Source of the DNA: Acidovorax sp. FHTAMBA
GTDB taxonomy: Bacteria > Pseudomonadota > Gammaproteobacteria > Burkholderiales > Burkholderiaceae_C
Length of the DNA stretch: 64,000 bases
Assembly (NCBI RefSeq): GCF_038958875.1
Contig: NZ_CP152407.1
Coordinates: 3,851,501 to 3,915,500, forward strand
Direction: 5' to 3'
The translations under genes and the position numbers were made by a program. A model generated the notes under the pieces. It saw only the letters and a program-made list of their open reading frames with translations, searched no databases and was not told the origin of the DNA. This document shows positions 38,186 to 46,094 of this stretch, piece by piece; position 1 is the stretch's first letter, and every line of letters begins with the position of its first letter.

Positions 38186-39864
38186 TCAGAAGCGCGTGAT
38201 GTCGCGCGGGATCTTCTTGAAGATAATTCCGTGCTTGGCCATGAAAGCCGCAGACAACAGGCAGCGGTCGGCATAAATGATGACCGTGCCAGGCTTGCTG
38301 GCACCTGTCTCAGCACCAAAACGCAGCCCCGACAAAAACTCCATATCAAGACGGGTCGCCCTGTCAGGCTCGTAGTGGAAGATCCAGGCTGTTTCCCGGT
38401 TCAACCCCAAAAGGTACGGGCTGTGCGGGTTCTCCGCCGTGGTTTGATCGTCAGACGGAATACCTTCGCTGTAGGCCACATAGGCGCGGATGGCTTCAGT
38501 ACCAACGGCCTCGTTGAGGTTTTCGTCAGGCAGGAATATGGGCTCGCCGATCGTGTAGTAGTCGAAGCCCCCCCCAGCGCAGGTCGATCCGAGGTATCAG
38601 TCTCGCCCCTAATTGCCGCTTTGACGCGTTCGGAAGTCAGCGAAGACGCGTAGCTTTCCATCTCAATAAGAATGAAGCGACGCCTCTCGCCCTCTTGAAA
38701 ATTGAGATCGAGAACAGCATGCGCAGTGGTGCCGGAGCCCGCAAAGGAGTCGAGAACAATACATTCTTCGTCATCGATCATGCTGATGAGATATCGGACC
38801 AAGCTGCGCGGTTTCGGGTAGGAAAACGTGATCCCATGCTCAGCTAAGTCAGCCGAGGCTGCCTGAGTGCTGCCTTGGCCCGTCAGGACAGTAATGACAT
38901 GACTCGGCTTGCGAGTCTTCACGCTCTCGATAGCGCCAGAAGGCATGAGCCGGAAGACAGTTTCTTGCTGCTTGCGATCAAGCAGCGGCTTAAAATTATT
39001 TGATATGAAGGCCTGCAACATATCGAGCGAACTCCAGCCGCTCTTGATGGTGACCTCGTTGGTCAAGGTACCGCCTGCGACCTTGGCGGTTTTCAAGAAG
39101 TGCGGCCACTTGTCTGTCCTTCGGGCGATCGTCCCTGCCTCAAAGTCTGCGGGGAAACCGATCGGCAGGGTTATCTCTGACGGCGGGTTTTTGGTACCGT
39201 TTTTCACTACAGTGTTTCGAATGACGGGACGGAACAGCTTGCTATCCGCTGGCGTGGCGGGATCGACCACCGAGGGATAAGGGAAAGCGTCTGGTGATTT
39301 TGAGTACATGTAGATGTACTCATGGCAATTCTTAATCTTTGCTTGGTTGTCGAAGTTACCGTCGGTACGCCAAACGAACGTCGCAAGCCTTGCATGTCTT
39401 CCAAAAATCTCGTCTAGAACCAAGCGTAGGGTATGAGCCTCGTCGTCATCGATGCTGACAAACAGCACACCCTCCGGATGAAGAAGCCGGTGTAGCAACT
39501 TCAGGCGCGGATACATCATGCAAAGCCATTTGTCGTGCCGCGACAGGTCATCCCCCTCCTTACCCACCACTTGACCCAGCCAGCGTTTGATCTTGGGATC
39601 ATTGACGGCATCGTTGTACACCCAACCCTCGTTGCCGGTGTTGTAAGGCGGGTCAATGTAAATGCACTTCACCTTGCCCTCAAACTCTGGCAGCAGGCTC
39701 TTTAACGCTTCCAGGTTATCGCCGTGAATGATGCGGTTGTCGGTGCTATTCGCCGGAGTGCCTTCGGGAGCGCGAAAGCTGGACACTTTGTTGAGTACCC
39801 GAAAAGGCACGTCGAGATGGTGGTTCACCACCTTGTCTTTACCGACCCATTGCAACGTTGGCAT
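38186..39864 (-). pseudogene. Type III DNA methyltransferase Mod, out of frame at a run of eight G
   Basis: N6-adenine methyltransferase of the beta class: DPPYNTGNEGW (about 75) precedes DSFAGSGTTAHAV (about 375), with a target-recognition region between. From ATG 39864 the frame is good up to SDRPALGG (about residue 430), where a run of eight G on the coding strand (38568-38575) throws it out of frame; it then reads 57 unrelated residues to 38401. The natural C-terminus (FDYYTIGEPIFLPDENLNEA onward) continues in the next frame to 38186. Nine G would give a 559-aa protein. Could be phase variation, mutation or sequencing error. Confidence 0.88.
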
Positions 39865-39928
39865 ATTGTTGTTTTCCTCTGATTCAAGTTACCGCCCACC
39901 CAGCAAGGGCGAGCGGCCGATTTTTTTC

Positions 39929-41293
39929 TTATGGGCTCACCAGTTTGGGCGGCGCTGAAAACCCCTCAAACGCCGCCCCCGCATTCCACTCCCCCACCAC
40001 ATACACCCGCGCATCGCGCAGGCCCTGCACGCCTTCAGCCCAGGCCATCAGCATGCGTTTGCCAATGTCTTCAAACCCGGGGTGCTGCGCCATGGCCTGG
40101 CGCACCTGGGGCGCCACATCGGCCACGGCGTCGCTGATGGCTTGCACCATGTGCTGTTGCTCTTTGGGCTGGATGCCAAAGGTGGCGGCGATGAACTTTT
40201 GCAGGTTTTTGCCGGGCGCCCAGGTGCGTTTGCCCATGAAGTCGATAGCGGGCGGGTTGTGCTGAAAGCCTGGGTACACGCTGGTGGTGAGCATGTCGTA
40301 AGCGGGTGACAGGTGGGCGTTGGCCCGGCTGGTGTAGAGCAGGGCCAGGTTTTTGGCGTGGCAGTCGGCGTTGCGCAGCGCATGCGTCAGCAGCAAGGTG
40401 GTGGCCAGCTGGCGAAAGGTGGCCAGCCGCTGTGCGCCGGGCACGTGGTCGCGCACGGCTTTGGCGATGCGCTCCCAGGTGGTGTCGTATTTGGCGGCGG
40501 GGCGCAGGCCGAGAAGGCTGCAAAAGTCTTCCATGCCCCACAGCGGCTGGCCGTGTTCGTCCACATCAAAGCGGTGCACCACCAGGGCCTGGCCGTCGTC
40601 CGACACTTCGGTTTGGGCGGCGGGCATGACGCTGCGGGCCACCTGCATGCACAGGTGCTCGTTGAGCGCAACGTAGGGCAGCTGGGCACTGGAGCCTTTG
40701 ATGATGTGGCGGCGGGTGGTGAGGCTGGCTTTTTGGTGGGGGGCGAGTGGAGCGCGGAGTGGGTGTAGGGCTTCGACAGGCTCAGCCTGAACGGTTCGGG
40801 GTGAGGTTTCGGCCTGATAGGACGCGGCGGTGGTTTGCGCGTCCAGAAACTTGGGCACCACGCCCGATACGCCGCTGGTGGCGTGCTGGCGCACCAGCGC
40901 GGCGAAGGCGGCTTCGGAGTTGTCGCCTTTAAGCAGCGCGGCCACTTCGATGGGCTGGGCGGGTTCGTTGAGCTGCGCGCCGGGCGCAGCTACCTGCAGG
41001 CGACCCACCATGTTGCGGCCGATGACCGACAGCAGGGCGATGGGGCTGGCACCGATGTGCGGGCCAAACTGTTCTTGCAGCACCTGCAGCAGGTAGCCCT
41101 CGGGCAGGTTCATTTGCAGCACGGGCGGGAGCTGGTCGTCCCACACGTAGCTTTCCAGCCGCACGGGCATGGTGAGGGAGACAAAATCGTCTGCGGCGAC
41201 GTGCGGGTGGTAGGTGAGCACGCTTTTGAAGTCGCCGGACTGTTCCAGCGTGGCCACTTCGCGGCCCAGCACGTAGACGGACAACTGCATCAC
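39929..41293 (-). CDS. hipA: HipA-family serine/threonine kinase toxin
   Basis: 454 aa. HipA kinases phosphorylate a tRNA synthetase (GltX in E. coli) and cause dormancy. Seen: a Gly/Ser loop SGVSGVVPKF (140-149), catalytic NADCHAKN (308-315, Asp310) and the metal-binding Asp333 in AYDML. All key residues are present, so the kinase is probably active. Residues about 151-200 form an insertion containing VQAEPVEA (168-175), encoded by a short palindromic repeat at 40768-40800. Start ATG 41293 overlaps the hipB stop. Same strand and 64 bases from mod. Confidence 0.9.
   Translation of the reverse strand: MMQLSVYVLGREVATLEQSGDFKSVLTYHPHVAADDFVSLTMPVRLESYVWDDQLPPVLQMNLPEGYLLQVLQEQFGPHIGASPIALLSVIGRNMVGRLQVAAPGAQLNEPAQPIEVAALLKGDNSEAAFAALVRQHATSGVSGVVPKFLDAQTTAASYQAETSPRTVQAEPVEALHPLRAPLAPHQKASLTTRRHIIKGSSAQLPYVALNEHLCMQVARSVMPAAQTEVSDDGQALVVHRFDVDEHGQPLWGMEDFCSLLGLRPAAKYDTTWERIAKAVRDHVPGAQRLATFRQLATTLLLTHALRNADCHAKNLALLYTSRANAHLSPAYDMLTTSVYPGFQHNPPAIDFMGKRTWAPGKNLQKFIAATFGIQPKEQQHMVQAISDAVADVAPQVRQAMAQHPGFEDIGKRMLMAWAEGVQGLRDARVYVVGEWNAGAAFEGFSAPPKLVSP
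40768..40800. repeat. Second palindromic repeat type, inserted in frame in hipA
   Basis: Contains CTTCGACAGGCTCAGCCTGA with the palindromic centre CAGGCTCAGCCTG. I know this motif as a scattered repeat in alpha- and betaproteobacteria, often leaving peptides such as VQAEPVEA. A broken copy is at 35210-35221. Confidence 0.7.
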
Positions 41294-41598
41294 CGGCTCT
41301 CCGATGTATTGAAGGTCCCGGGGGCGCTGGCCGCGCGGGGGGCCGGGGTCTGCGCGCGCTCGCGGCGCAGTTCGTCCAGGTTGCCGGCCTGGCCTTGCAC
41401 AACGATGTCCAGCTCAGCCCCCAGCACGGCCAGCACGGCCAGCAGCTTGCGTGAGCCGAATTCGGCCGACCGGCCACGCTCGAAGCGCGACAGGGATTCC
41501 GCCGTGACACCCGCCTGGGCCGCGACCTCGCCTTGCTTGAGGCCTAGCAGTTTGCGGCGTGTGGCGACCGCTTCGCCGAGTTCTTGAAGGGTTTGCAA
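41290..41598 (-). CDS. hipB: HipB-like antitoxin (XRE-family HTH)
   Basis: 102 aa with a helix-turn-helix at about 20-45 (QGEVAAQAGVTAESLSRFER). Neutralises HipA and represses the operon. The only usable start is TTG at 41598; no ATG lies in frame between it and an upstream stop, and no ribosome-binding site is visible, so the mRNA may be leaderless. An operator palindrome begins at the very next base. The stop overlaps the hipA start (ATGA). Confidence 0.88.
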   Translation of the reverse strand: MQTLQELGEAVATRRKLLGLKQGEVAAQAGVTAESLSRFERGRSAEFGSRKLLAVLAVLGAELDIVVQGQAGNLDELRRERAQTPAPRAASAPGTFNTSESR

Positions 41599-41614
41599 TT
41601 GATATTTAAATCAA
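41599..41614. promoter_or_regulatory. Putative HipB operator O1
   Basis: TTGATATTTAAATCAA, a near-perfect palindrome of the form TTGAT-N6-ATCAA, abutting the hipB start codon. The surrounding 60 bases are strikingly AT-rich for this genome. Confidence 0.7.
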
Positions 41615-41638
41615 AATATTCAGCAAATATAGCTAGTT

Positions 41639-41654
41639 TTGATATTTATATCAA
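41639..41654. promoter_or_regulatory. Putative HipB operator O2
   Basis: TTGATATTTATATCAA, the same TTGAT-N6-ATCAA palindrome, exactly 40 bases from O1. That is close to four helical turns, so two HipB dimers would sit on the same DNA face. Confidence 0.7.
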
Positions 41655-41768
41655 TTATTGCGGTGCAGATTTTGCAGGTGATATGCAGCATGGGCCCATA
41701 CCGCAGGCAATACCAACAACAAAGGCAGCCGAAGCTGCCTTTGCAAGGTGGATGCCAGATGGAGGATA

Positions 41769-41822
41769 TTTTTGCCATCCAGCGCTTGTCCATCAAGCGC
41801 CGCCAGCTATCAAATCAGAAGC
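41769..41822 (+). repeat. Dispersed palindromic repeat, copy 9 (3' end of the chemoreceptor gene)
   Basis: TTTTTGCCATCC, core AGCGCTTGTCCATCAAGCGC, then CAGCTATCAAATCAGAAGC. It contains the stop codon of the minus-strand chemoreceptor gene and its last codons. Confidence 0.82.
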
Positions 41823-43578
41823 TTTCCCAGTCTTCATCGCTGCCCTTGGCGGCAGCGCGTGGGGCGGGCGCGGTGGATGCGGGGGTCGGCGCGGCGCTGG
41901 ACCCCAGGCGCGCGGCTGCTGGAGCCCTGGAGGCTGGGGGCTTGTTGCCCAGCGCCGTGCGGGCTGCGGGTGCTGGCCGGGGCGCAGCGGGTGCCGGTGC
42001 CGGGCGGGGTGCAGTGGGGGCGCGCACGGCCACCGCGCCTACGTTGAACACCGACACCACCTCGGCCAGACGCTGCGCCTGGTCGCGCATGGAGGCGGCG
42101 GCGGCGGTGGATTCCTCCACCAGCGCGGCGTTTTGCTGGGTCATCTGGTCCAGGTGCGTCACGGCCTGGTTGACCTGGGCGATGCCGTCGCGCTGCTCGG
42201 TGGCCGATGCAGTGATTTCGCCGATGAGGTCGCTCACCCGCTGCACGCTGGAGACGATCTCGCCCATGGTCTGCCCGGCCTGGGTAACCTGGGCCGAGCC
42301 GGACTCGACGTTCTCCACCGAGGCGCTGATGAGCCGCTTGATCTCCTTGGCGGCCTCGGCGCTGCGCCCGGCCAGGCTGCGCACCTCGCTGGCCACCACG
42401 GCAAAACCCCGGCCCTGCTCGCCTGCGCGGGCGGCTTCCACCGCGGCGTTCAGCGCCAGGATGTTGGTCTGGAAGGCAATGCCATCGATCACGCCGATGA
42501 TGTCGCTGATCTTGCGCGAGCTCTCGGTGATCTGCTGCATGCTGGTCACCACCTGGCCCACCACCTCGCCGCCCCGGGCTGCTGCCTGCGCAGCGGTGCC
42601 CGCCAGCTGGTTGGCCTGGCGCGCCGTGTCGGCCGACTGGCTCACGGTGGCCGTCAACTGCTCCATGCTGGCGGCGGTTTCTTCGAGGTTGGAGGCAGTC
42701 TGTTCGGTGCGCGCCGAAAGGTCGTGGTTGCCGTTGGCGATTTCTATCGACGCGGAGGACACCGAATCCACGCCCGAGCGCACTTCGCTCACCACGCCGC
42801 GCAGCCGCTGCGTCATGGCCGACAGCGAGCGCAGCATGTGGCCGAACTCGTCCTTGCGGGTGGAGTGCAGCTCACGCGTCAGATCGCCCGCAGCGACGGC
42901 GTCCAGGGTGGCCACTGCTTCATCCAGCGGCACGGTGATGGAGCGCACCAGCTTCCAGGCCAGCAGCAGCATGATCACGATCAGCACGGCCGATGCCGCC
43001 AGGCCCTGGACGGCGTAGGCCACGCGGCGCTGGGTGGCTTCGGCACGGATCTCGTCGCGGCGCTTTTGCAGGATGACGACAAAGTCGTCCTGTGCCTTGA
43101 GGTAGCGCGCCACCATGGGGGCAAATTCATTGTCGGCAAACTGCTGGGTGGCCACGGCGTCGCCTGCACCCTTGAGCTCCCAGGCCTTGGCGGTGGCGGC
43201 CAGCACCACCTTGCGCTCGGCCAACACCTTGTCGAGCGCGGCCTTTTCCTCGGGCGCCGCGGCACGGGCCACGATGTCCTCCTGGACCTTGTTGATGTTG
43301 CCAATGATCTCCTTGACCTTGGCGTCGTACTGCTGGGCCAGTACCGCGTCGGTGGTGACGGCAGCGCCCATCACCATGTTGACGGCGGTTTCGGTGGCGC
43401 CGCGCCAGCGCACGGCGGCGGAGATCCGCTCTTCAATCTCGACCACGCTGTCCATGGCGCCGCCCATGGAGGCGTTGGCGCGGTACTGCTGAAAGCCGGA
43501 GATCACCAGCATGACCAGCATCAGCAGCAAAAACGCCCCCCACAGCTTGCGGGAGACGCGGATATTGTCGAGTTGCAT
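41815..43578 (-). CDS. Methyl-accepting chemotaxis protein with CheR-docking C-terminus
   Basis: 587 aa Tar/Tsr-like receptor. Transmembrane helix 1 at about 12-31, a four-helix-bundle periplasmic domain, helix 2 at about 188-210, HAMP, and the signalling hairpin with GRGFAVVASEVRSLAGRSAEAA. An Ala/Pro-rich linker of about 70 residues ends in DEDWESF; WxxF at the extreme end is the pattern of the NWETF pentapeptide that tethers the methyltransferase CheR. ATG 43578 has GAGGAAGAA ahead of it. The ligand cannot be told. Confidence 0.94.
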   Translation of the reverse strand: MQLDNIRVSRKLWGAFLLLMLVMLVISGFQQYRANASMGGAMDSVVEIEERISAAVRWRGATETAVNMVMGAAVTTDAVLAQQYDAKVKEIIGNINKVQEDIVARAAAPEEKAALDKVLAERKVVLAATAKAWELKGAGDAVATQQFADNEFAPMVARYLKAQDDFVVILQKRRDEIRAEATQRRVAYAVQGLAASAVLIVIMLLLAWKLVRSITVPLDEAVATLDAVAAGDLTRELHSTRKDEFGHMLRSLSAMTQRLRGVVSEVRSGVDSVSSASIEIANGNHDLSARTEQTASNLEETAASMEQLTATVSQSADTARQANQLAGTAAQAAARGGEVVGQVVTSMQQITESSRKISDIIGVIDGIAFQTNILALNAAVEAARAGEQGRGFAVVASEVRSLAGRSAEAAKEIKRLISASVENVESGSAQVTQAGQTMGEIVSSVQRVSDLIGEITASATEQRDGIAQVNQAVTHLDQMTQQNAALVEESTAAAASMRDQAQRLAEVVSVFNVGAVAVRAPTAPRPAPAPAAPRPAPAARTALGNKPPASRAPAAARLGSSAAPTPASTAPAPRAAAKGSDEDWESF

Positions 43579-43782
43579 GATTTTTTCTTCCTCGTGAAGC
43601 GCAATGGGGAACACTGTTCATCAACGCCCCAAGCGCAACATTTGTTTACATTGATGGTCGATCGTAGCCTACGCCGCCTGCAAGACCTGGGGGCTTTGCG
43701 GCCCCCGGCGTGCCCATTCCCCTGCCACCAGTGTTGCCGGGCGCGGCAGCGCGCGTATCGGTACAAGCCCTAAAATGCCCCG

Positions 43783-44649
43783 GTGACATCCATACTGAAC
43801 GCCGACCTGCACTGCCATTCCGTGGTATCCGACGGAACCCTGACCCCGGAGGACCTGGCCGCACGCGCAAAGGCCAACGGGGTGGAGCTGTGGGCCCTGA
43901 CCGACCACGACGAGATCGGCGGCCAGCACCGCGCCGCGGCTGCGGCCCGTGCACAGGGCATGGCCTACCTCACCGGCGTCGAAATCTCCGTCACGTTTGC
44001 CGACACCACCGTCCACATCGTGGGCCTGGGGTTTGACCCCGACAACCCGCAGCTGGCCCAGGGGCTGGCTGCTACCCGCGGGGGGCGGGGGGAGCGCGCC
44101 AAAGACATGGCCGATCAGCTGGCCCAGGTGGGTATCCAGGGCGCCTACGAAGGCGCGCTGCAGTTTGTGGGGAATCCGGCGCTGATCTCGCGCACGCACT
44201 TTGCGCGGTTTCTGGTGGAAACGGGCGTGTGCAAAGAAACCTCGGAGGTGTTTCGCAAATACCTCACCGAGGGCAAGCCCGGCTATGTGCCGCACCGCTG
44301 GGCCGCCCTGGGTGATGCGGTGCGCTGGATCACCGAAGCCGGTGGCATGGCCGTGATTGCGCATCCGGCGCGCTACAAGTTCAGCGCCAACGAGGAATAC
44401 GCGCTGTTTTCCGAGTTCAAGCAGCACGGCGGACGCGGGGTGGAGGTGGTCACCGGCAGCCACAGCGCGGCCGAATACGTGACCTACGCCGCCATGGCCA
44501 AAGAATTTGACCTGGCCGCCTCGCGTGGCAGCGACTTTCACAGCCCCGACGAATCGCACACCGACCTGGGCACCTTGCCGCCTTTGCCCGGTGCTCTCAC
44601 CCCCGTGTGGGAACTGCTGGCCGATCGTATTTGCCACCCTGTGGCCTGA
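43783..44649 (+). CDS. PHP-domain 3',5'-nucleoside bisphosphate phosphatase / RNase AM (TrpH/YciV type)
   Basis: 288 aa. PHP motifs DLHCHSVVSDG (8-18), ALTDHDEIG (38-46), GVEISV and the C-terminal ASRGSDFHSPDE. E. coli YciV dephosphorylates pAp and trims RNA 5' ends. GTG start at 43783. The order with yciO-like and trpS downstream resembles the arrangement near trp genes in other proteobacteria, supporting the assignment. Confidence 0.88.
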   Translation: MTSILNADLHCHSVVSDGTLTPEDLAARAKANGVELWALTDHDEIGGQHRAAAAARAQGMAYLTGVEISVTFADTTVHIVGLGFDPDNPQLAQGLAATRGGRGERAKDMADQLAQVGIQGAYEGALQFVGNPALISRTHFARFLVETGVCKETSEVFRKYLTEGKPGYVPHRWAALGDAVRWITEAGGMAVIAHPARYKFSANEEYALFSEFKQHGGRGVEVVTGSHSAAEYVTYAAMAKEFDLAASRGSDFHSPDESHTDLGTLPPLPGALTPVWELLADRICHPVA

Positions 44650-44661
44650 GAGTCCCCCTGC

Positions 44662-45297
44662 ATGGCCCAGTATTTCGAAGTTCACCCCGACAACCCGCAG
44701 CCTCGCCTGCTCAAGCAGGGCGCCATGCTGCTGCAAAAGGGCGGCATTCTGGCCGTGCCCACCGACTCCAGCTACGCCCTGGTGTGCCACCTGGACGACA
44801 AGGACGCAGTGGACCGCATGCGCCGCATCCGCCAGGTGGACGACAAACACCACCTGACCCTGCTGTGCCGCGACCTGTCGGAGCTGGCCAACTACGCGCG
44901 CGTGGACAACCGGCAGTACCGGCTGCTCAAGCTGGGTACGCCCGGCCCCTACACCTTCATCCTCGAAGCGACCAAGGAAGTGCCGCGCCGGGTGAGCCAC
45001 CCGTCGCGCAAGACCATTGGCCTGCGCGTGCCCGACCGCAAGGGTCTGCAGTTGCTGCTGGAACTGCACGGCGCCCCGCTGCTGGCCACCACGCTGATCC
45101 CGGCCGGCGAGACCGAGCCCCTGAACGACCCGCAAGAGATCCGCGACCGCTACGAGAAGCTGCTGGACGCCATCGTGGACGCGGGCGCCTGCCCGCTGGA
45201 GCCCACCACCGTGGTGGACCTGACGCCCATGGGCGCGGGCGGCGACCCTGAAGTGATCCGCGAAGGCCGCGGCAGCGTGCAGGCCCTGGGGCTTTGA
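44662..45297 (+). CDS. YrdC/Sua5-like protein (YciO group)
   Basis: 211 aa YrdC-domain protein with GGILAVPTDSSYALVCHLDD, KHHLTLLCRDLSELANYARV and SRKTIGLRVPD. YrdC/Sua5 enzymes make threonylcarbamoyl-AMP for tRNA t6A; the YciO subgroup keeps the fold but its role is less certain. It starts 12 bases after the PHP gene, so the two are one transcript. Confidence 0.88.
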   Translation: MAQYFEVHPDNPQPRLLKQGAMLLQKGGILAVPTDSSYALVCHLDDKDAVDRMRRIRQVDDKHHLTLLCRDLSELANYARVDNRQYRLLKLGTPGPYTFILEATKEVPRRVSHPSRKTIGLRVPDRKGLQLLLELHGAPLLATTLIPAGETEPLNDPQEIRDRYEKLLDAIVDAGACPLEPTTVVDLTPMGAGGDPEVIREGRGSVQALGL

Positions 45298-45313
45298 TCG
45301 CACCTTCTATTTC

Positions 45314-45372
45314 AAGCCAAATCACCCTCCAGCGCTTATCCAATAAGCGCTGGCAGCTCTCTTTTTTGCAGC
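45314..45372 (+). repeat. Dispersed palindromic repeat, copy 10 (after the yciO-like gene)
   Basis: AAGCCAAATCACCCTCC, core AGCGCTTATCCAATAAGCGCT (perfect seven-base arms), then GGCAGCTCTCTTTTTTGCAGC. Its run of T after the palindrome makes it the most terminator-like copy. It starts 17 bases after a stop codon. Confidence 0.88.
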
Positions 45373-45398
45373 AATTTACAGCCTGAGACAATCGCCCG

Positions 45399-46061
45399 GT
45401 GGAAAACATCATCCAAACCGTTCTGATCTACGCCCTGCCGGTGCTGTTTGCCATCACCGTGCACGAGGCAGCCCATGGCTACGCCGCGCGCCACTTTGGC
45501 GACAACACCGCGTACATGATGGGCCGCATCACCCTGAACCCCATCAAGCACATCGACCCCATCGGCACCATCCTGATGCCGCTGATGCTGTACTTCGCCA
45601 CCTCGGGCGCCTTCCTTTTTGGTTATGCCAAGCCGGTGCCGGTCAACTTCGGCAACCTGCGCAACCCCAAGAAACACATGGTGTGGGTGGCCTTGGCGGG
45701 CCCGGCGTCCAACTTTGTCCAGGCGATTGGCTGGGCGATCTTGCTGGTGGCGCTGGTGGGCTCGGGCGTGGAAGAGCGCTTTTTCATCGAGATGGCGCGC
45801 GCCGGTGTGCTGGTCAATCTGGTGATGTGGGCCTTCAACCTGTTTCCGCTGCCGCCGCTCGATGGCGGGCGCATCCTGGTCGGCCTGCTGCCCTGGAAGC
45901 AGGCCCACCTGGTCTCGCGCATCGAGCCCTACGGTTTTTTCATCGTGCTGGGCCTGGTGGTGGCCGGGGTGCTGGGCTCGCTGTGGCTGCGCCCATTGAT
46001 GTCGCTGGGTTACACCACCATCAACCTGCTGCTGACGCCGCTCACATCGCTCCTGCGCTGA
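45399..46061 (+). CDS. Site-2 protease family (M50) membrane metalloprotease
   Basis: 220 aa with five or six hydrophobic segments. Zinc motif HEAAH at 22-26 and the second-half motif FNLFPLPPLDGGRIL carrying the third ligand Asp. Matches the short YwhC/FpvI-like group without PDZ or CBS domain. GTG start at 45399. Lies between yciO-like and trpS genes on the same strand. Confidence 0.9.
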   Translation: MENIIQTVLIYALPVLFAITVHEAAHGYAARHFGDNTAYMMGRITLNPIKHIDPIGTILMPLMLYFATSGAFLFGYAKPVPVNFGNLRNPKKHMVWVALAGPASNFVQAIGWAILLVALVGSGVEERFFIEMARAGVLVNLVMWAFNLFPLPPLDGGRILVGLLPWKQAHLVSRIEPYGFFIVLGLVVAGVLGSLWLRPLMSLGYTTINLLLTPLTSLLR

Positions 46062-46094
46062 TTTTTCCCTCTCTTGTTTGCTGACACCGTTCCC

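Noticed and set aside
38186..38479. Separate small gene after mod
   Set aside because: Its sequence is the natural C-terminus of Mod; it is the continuation after the G8 frameshift.
38568..38575. Programmed ribosomal frameshifting as the explanation for mod
   Set aside because: No slippery heptamer with a following pseudoknot or an upstream Shine-Dalgarno-like stimulator is evident, and homopolymer slippage is the known pattern for mod genes; it cannot be fully excluded.
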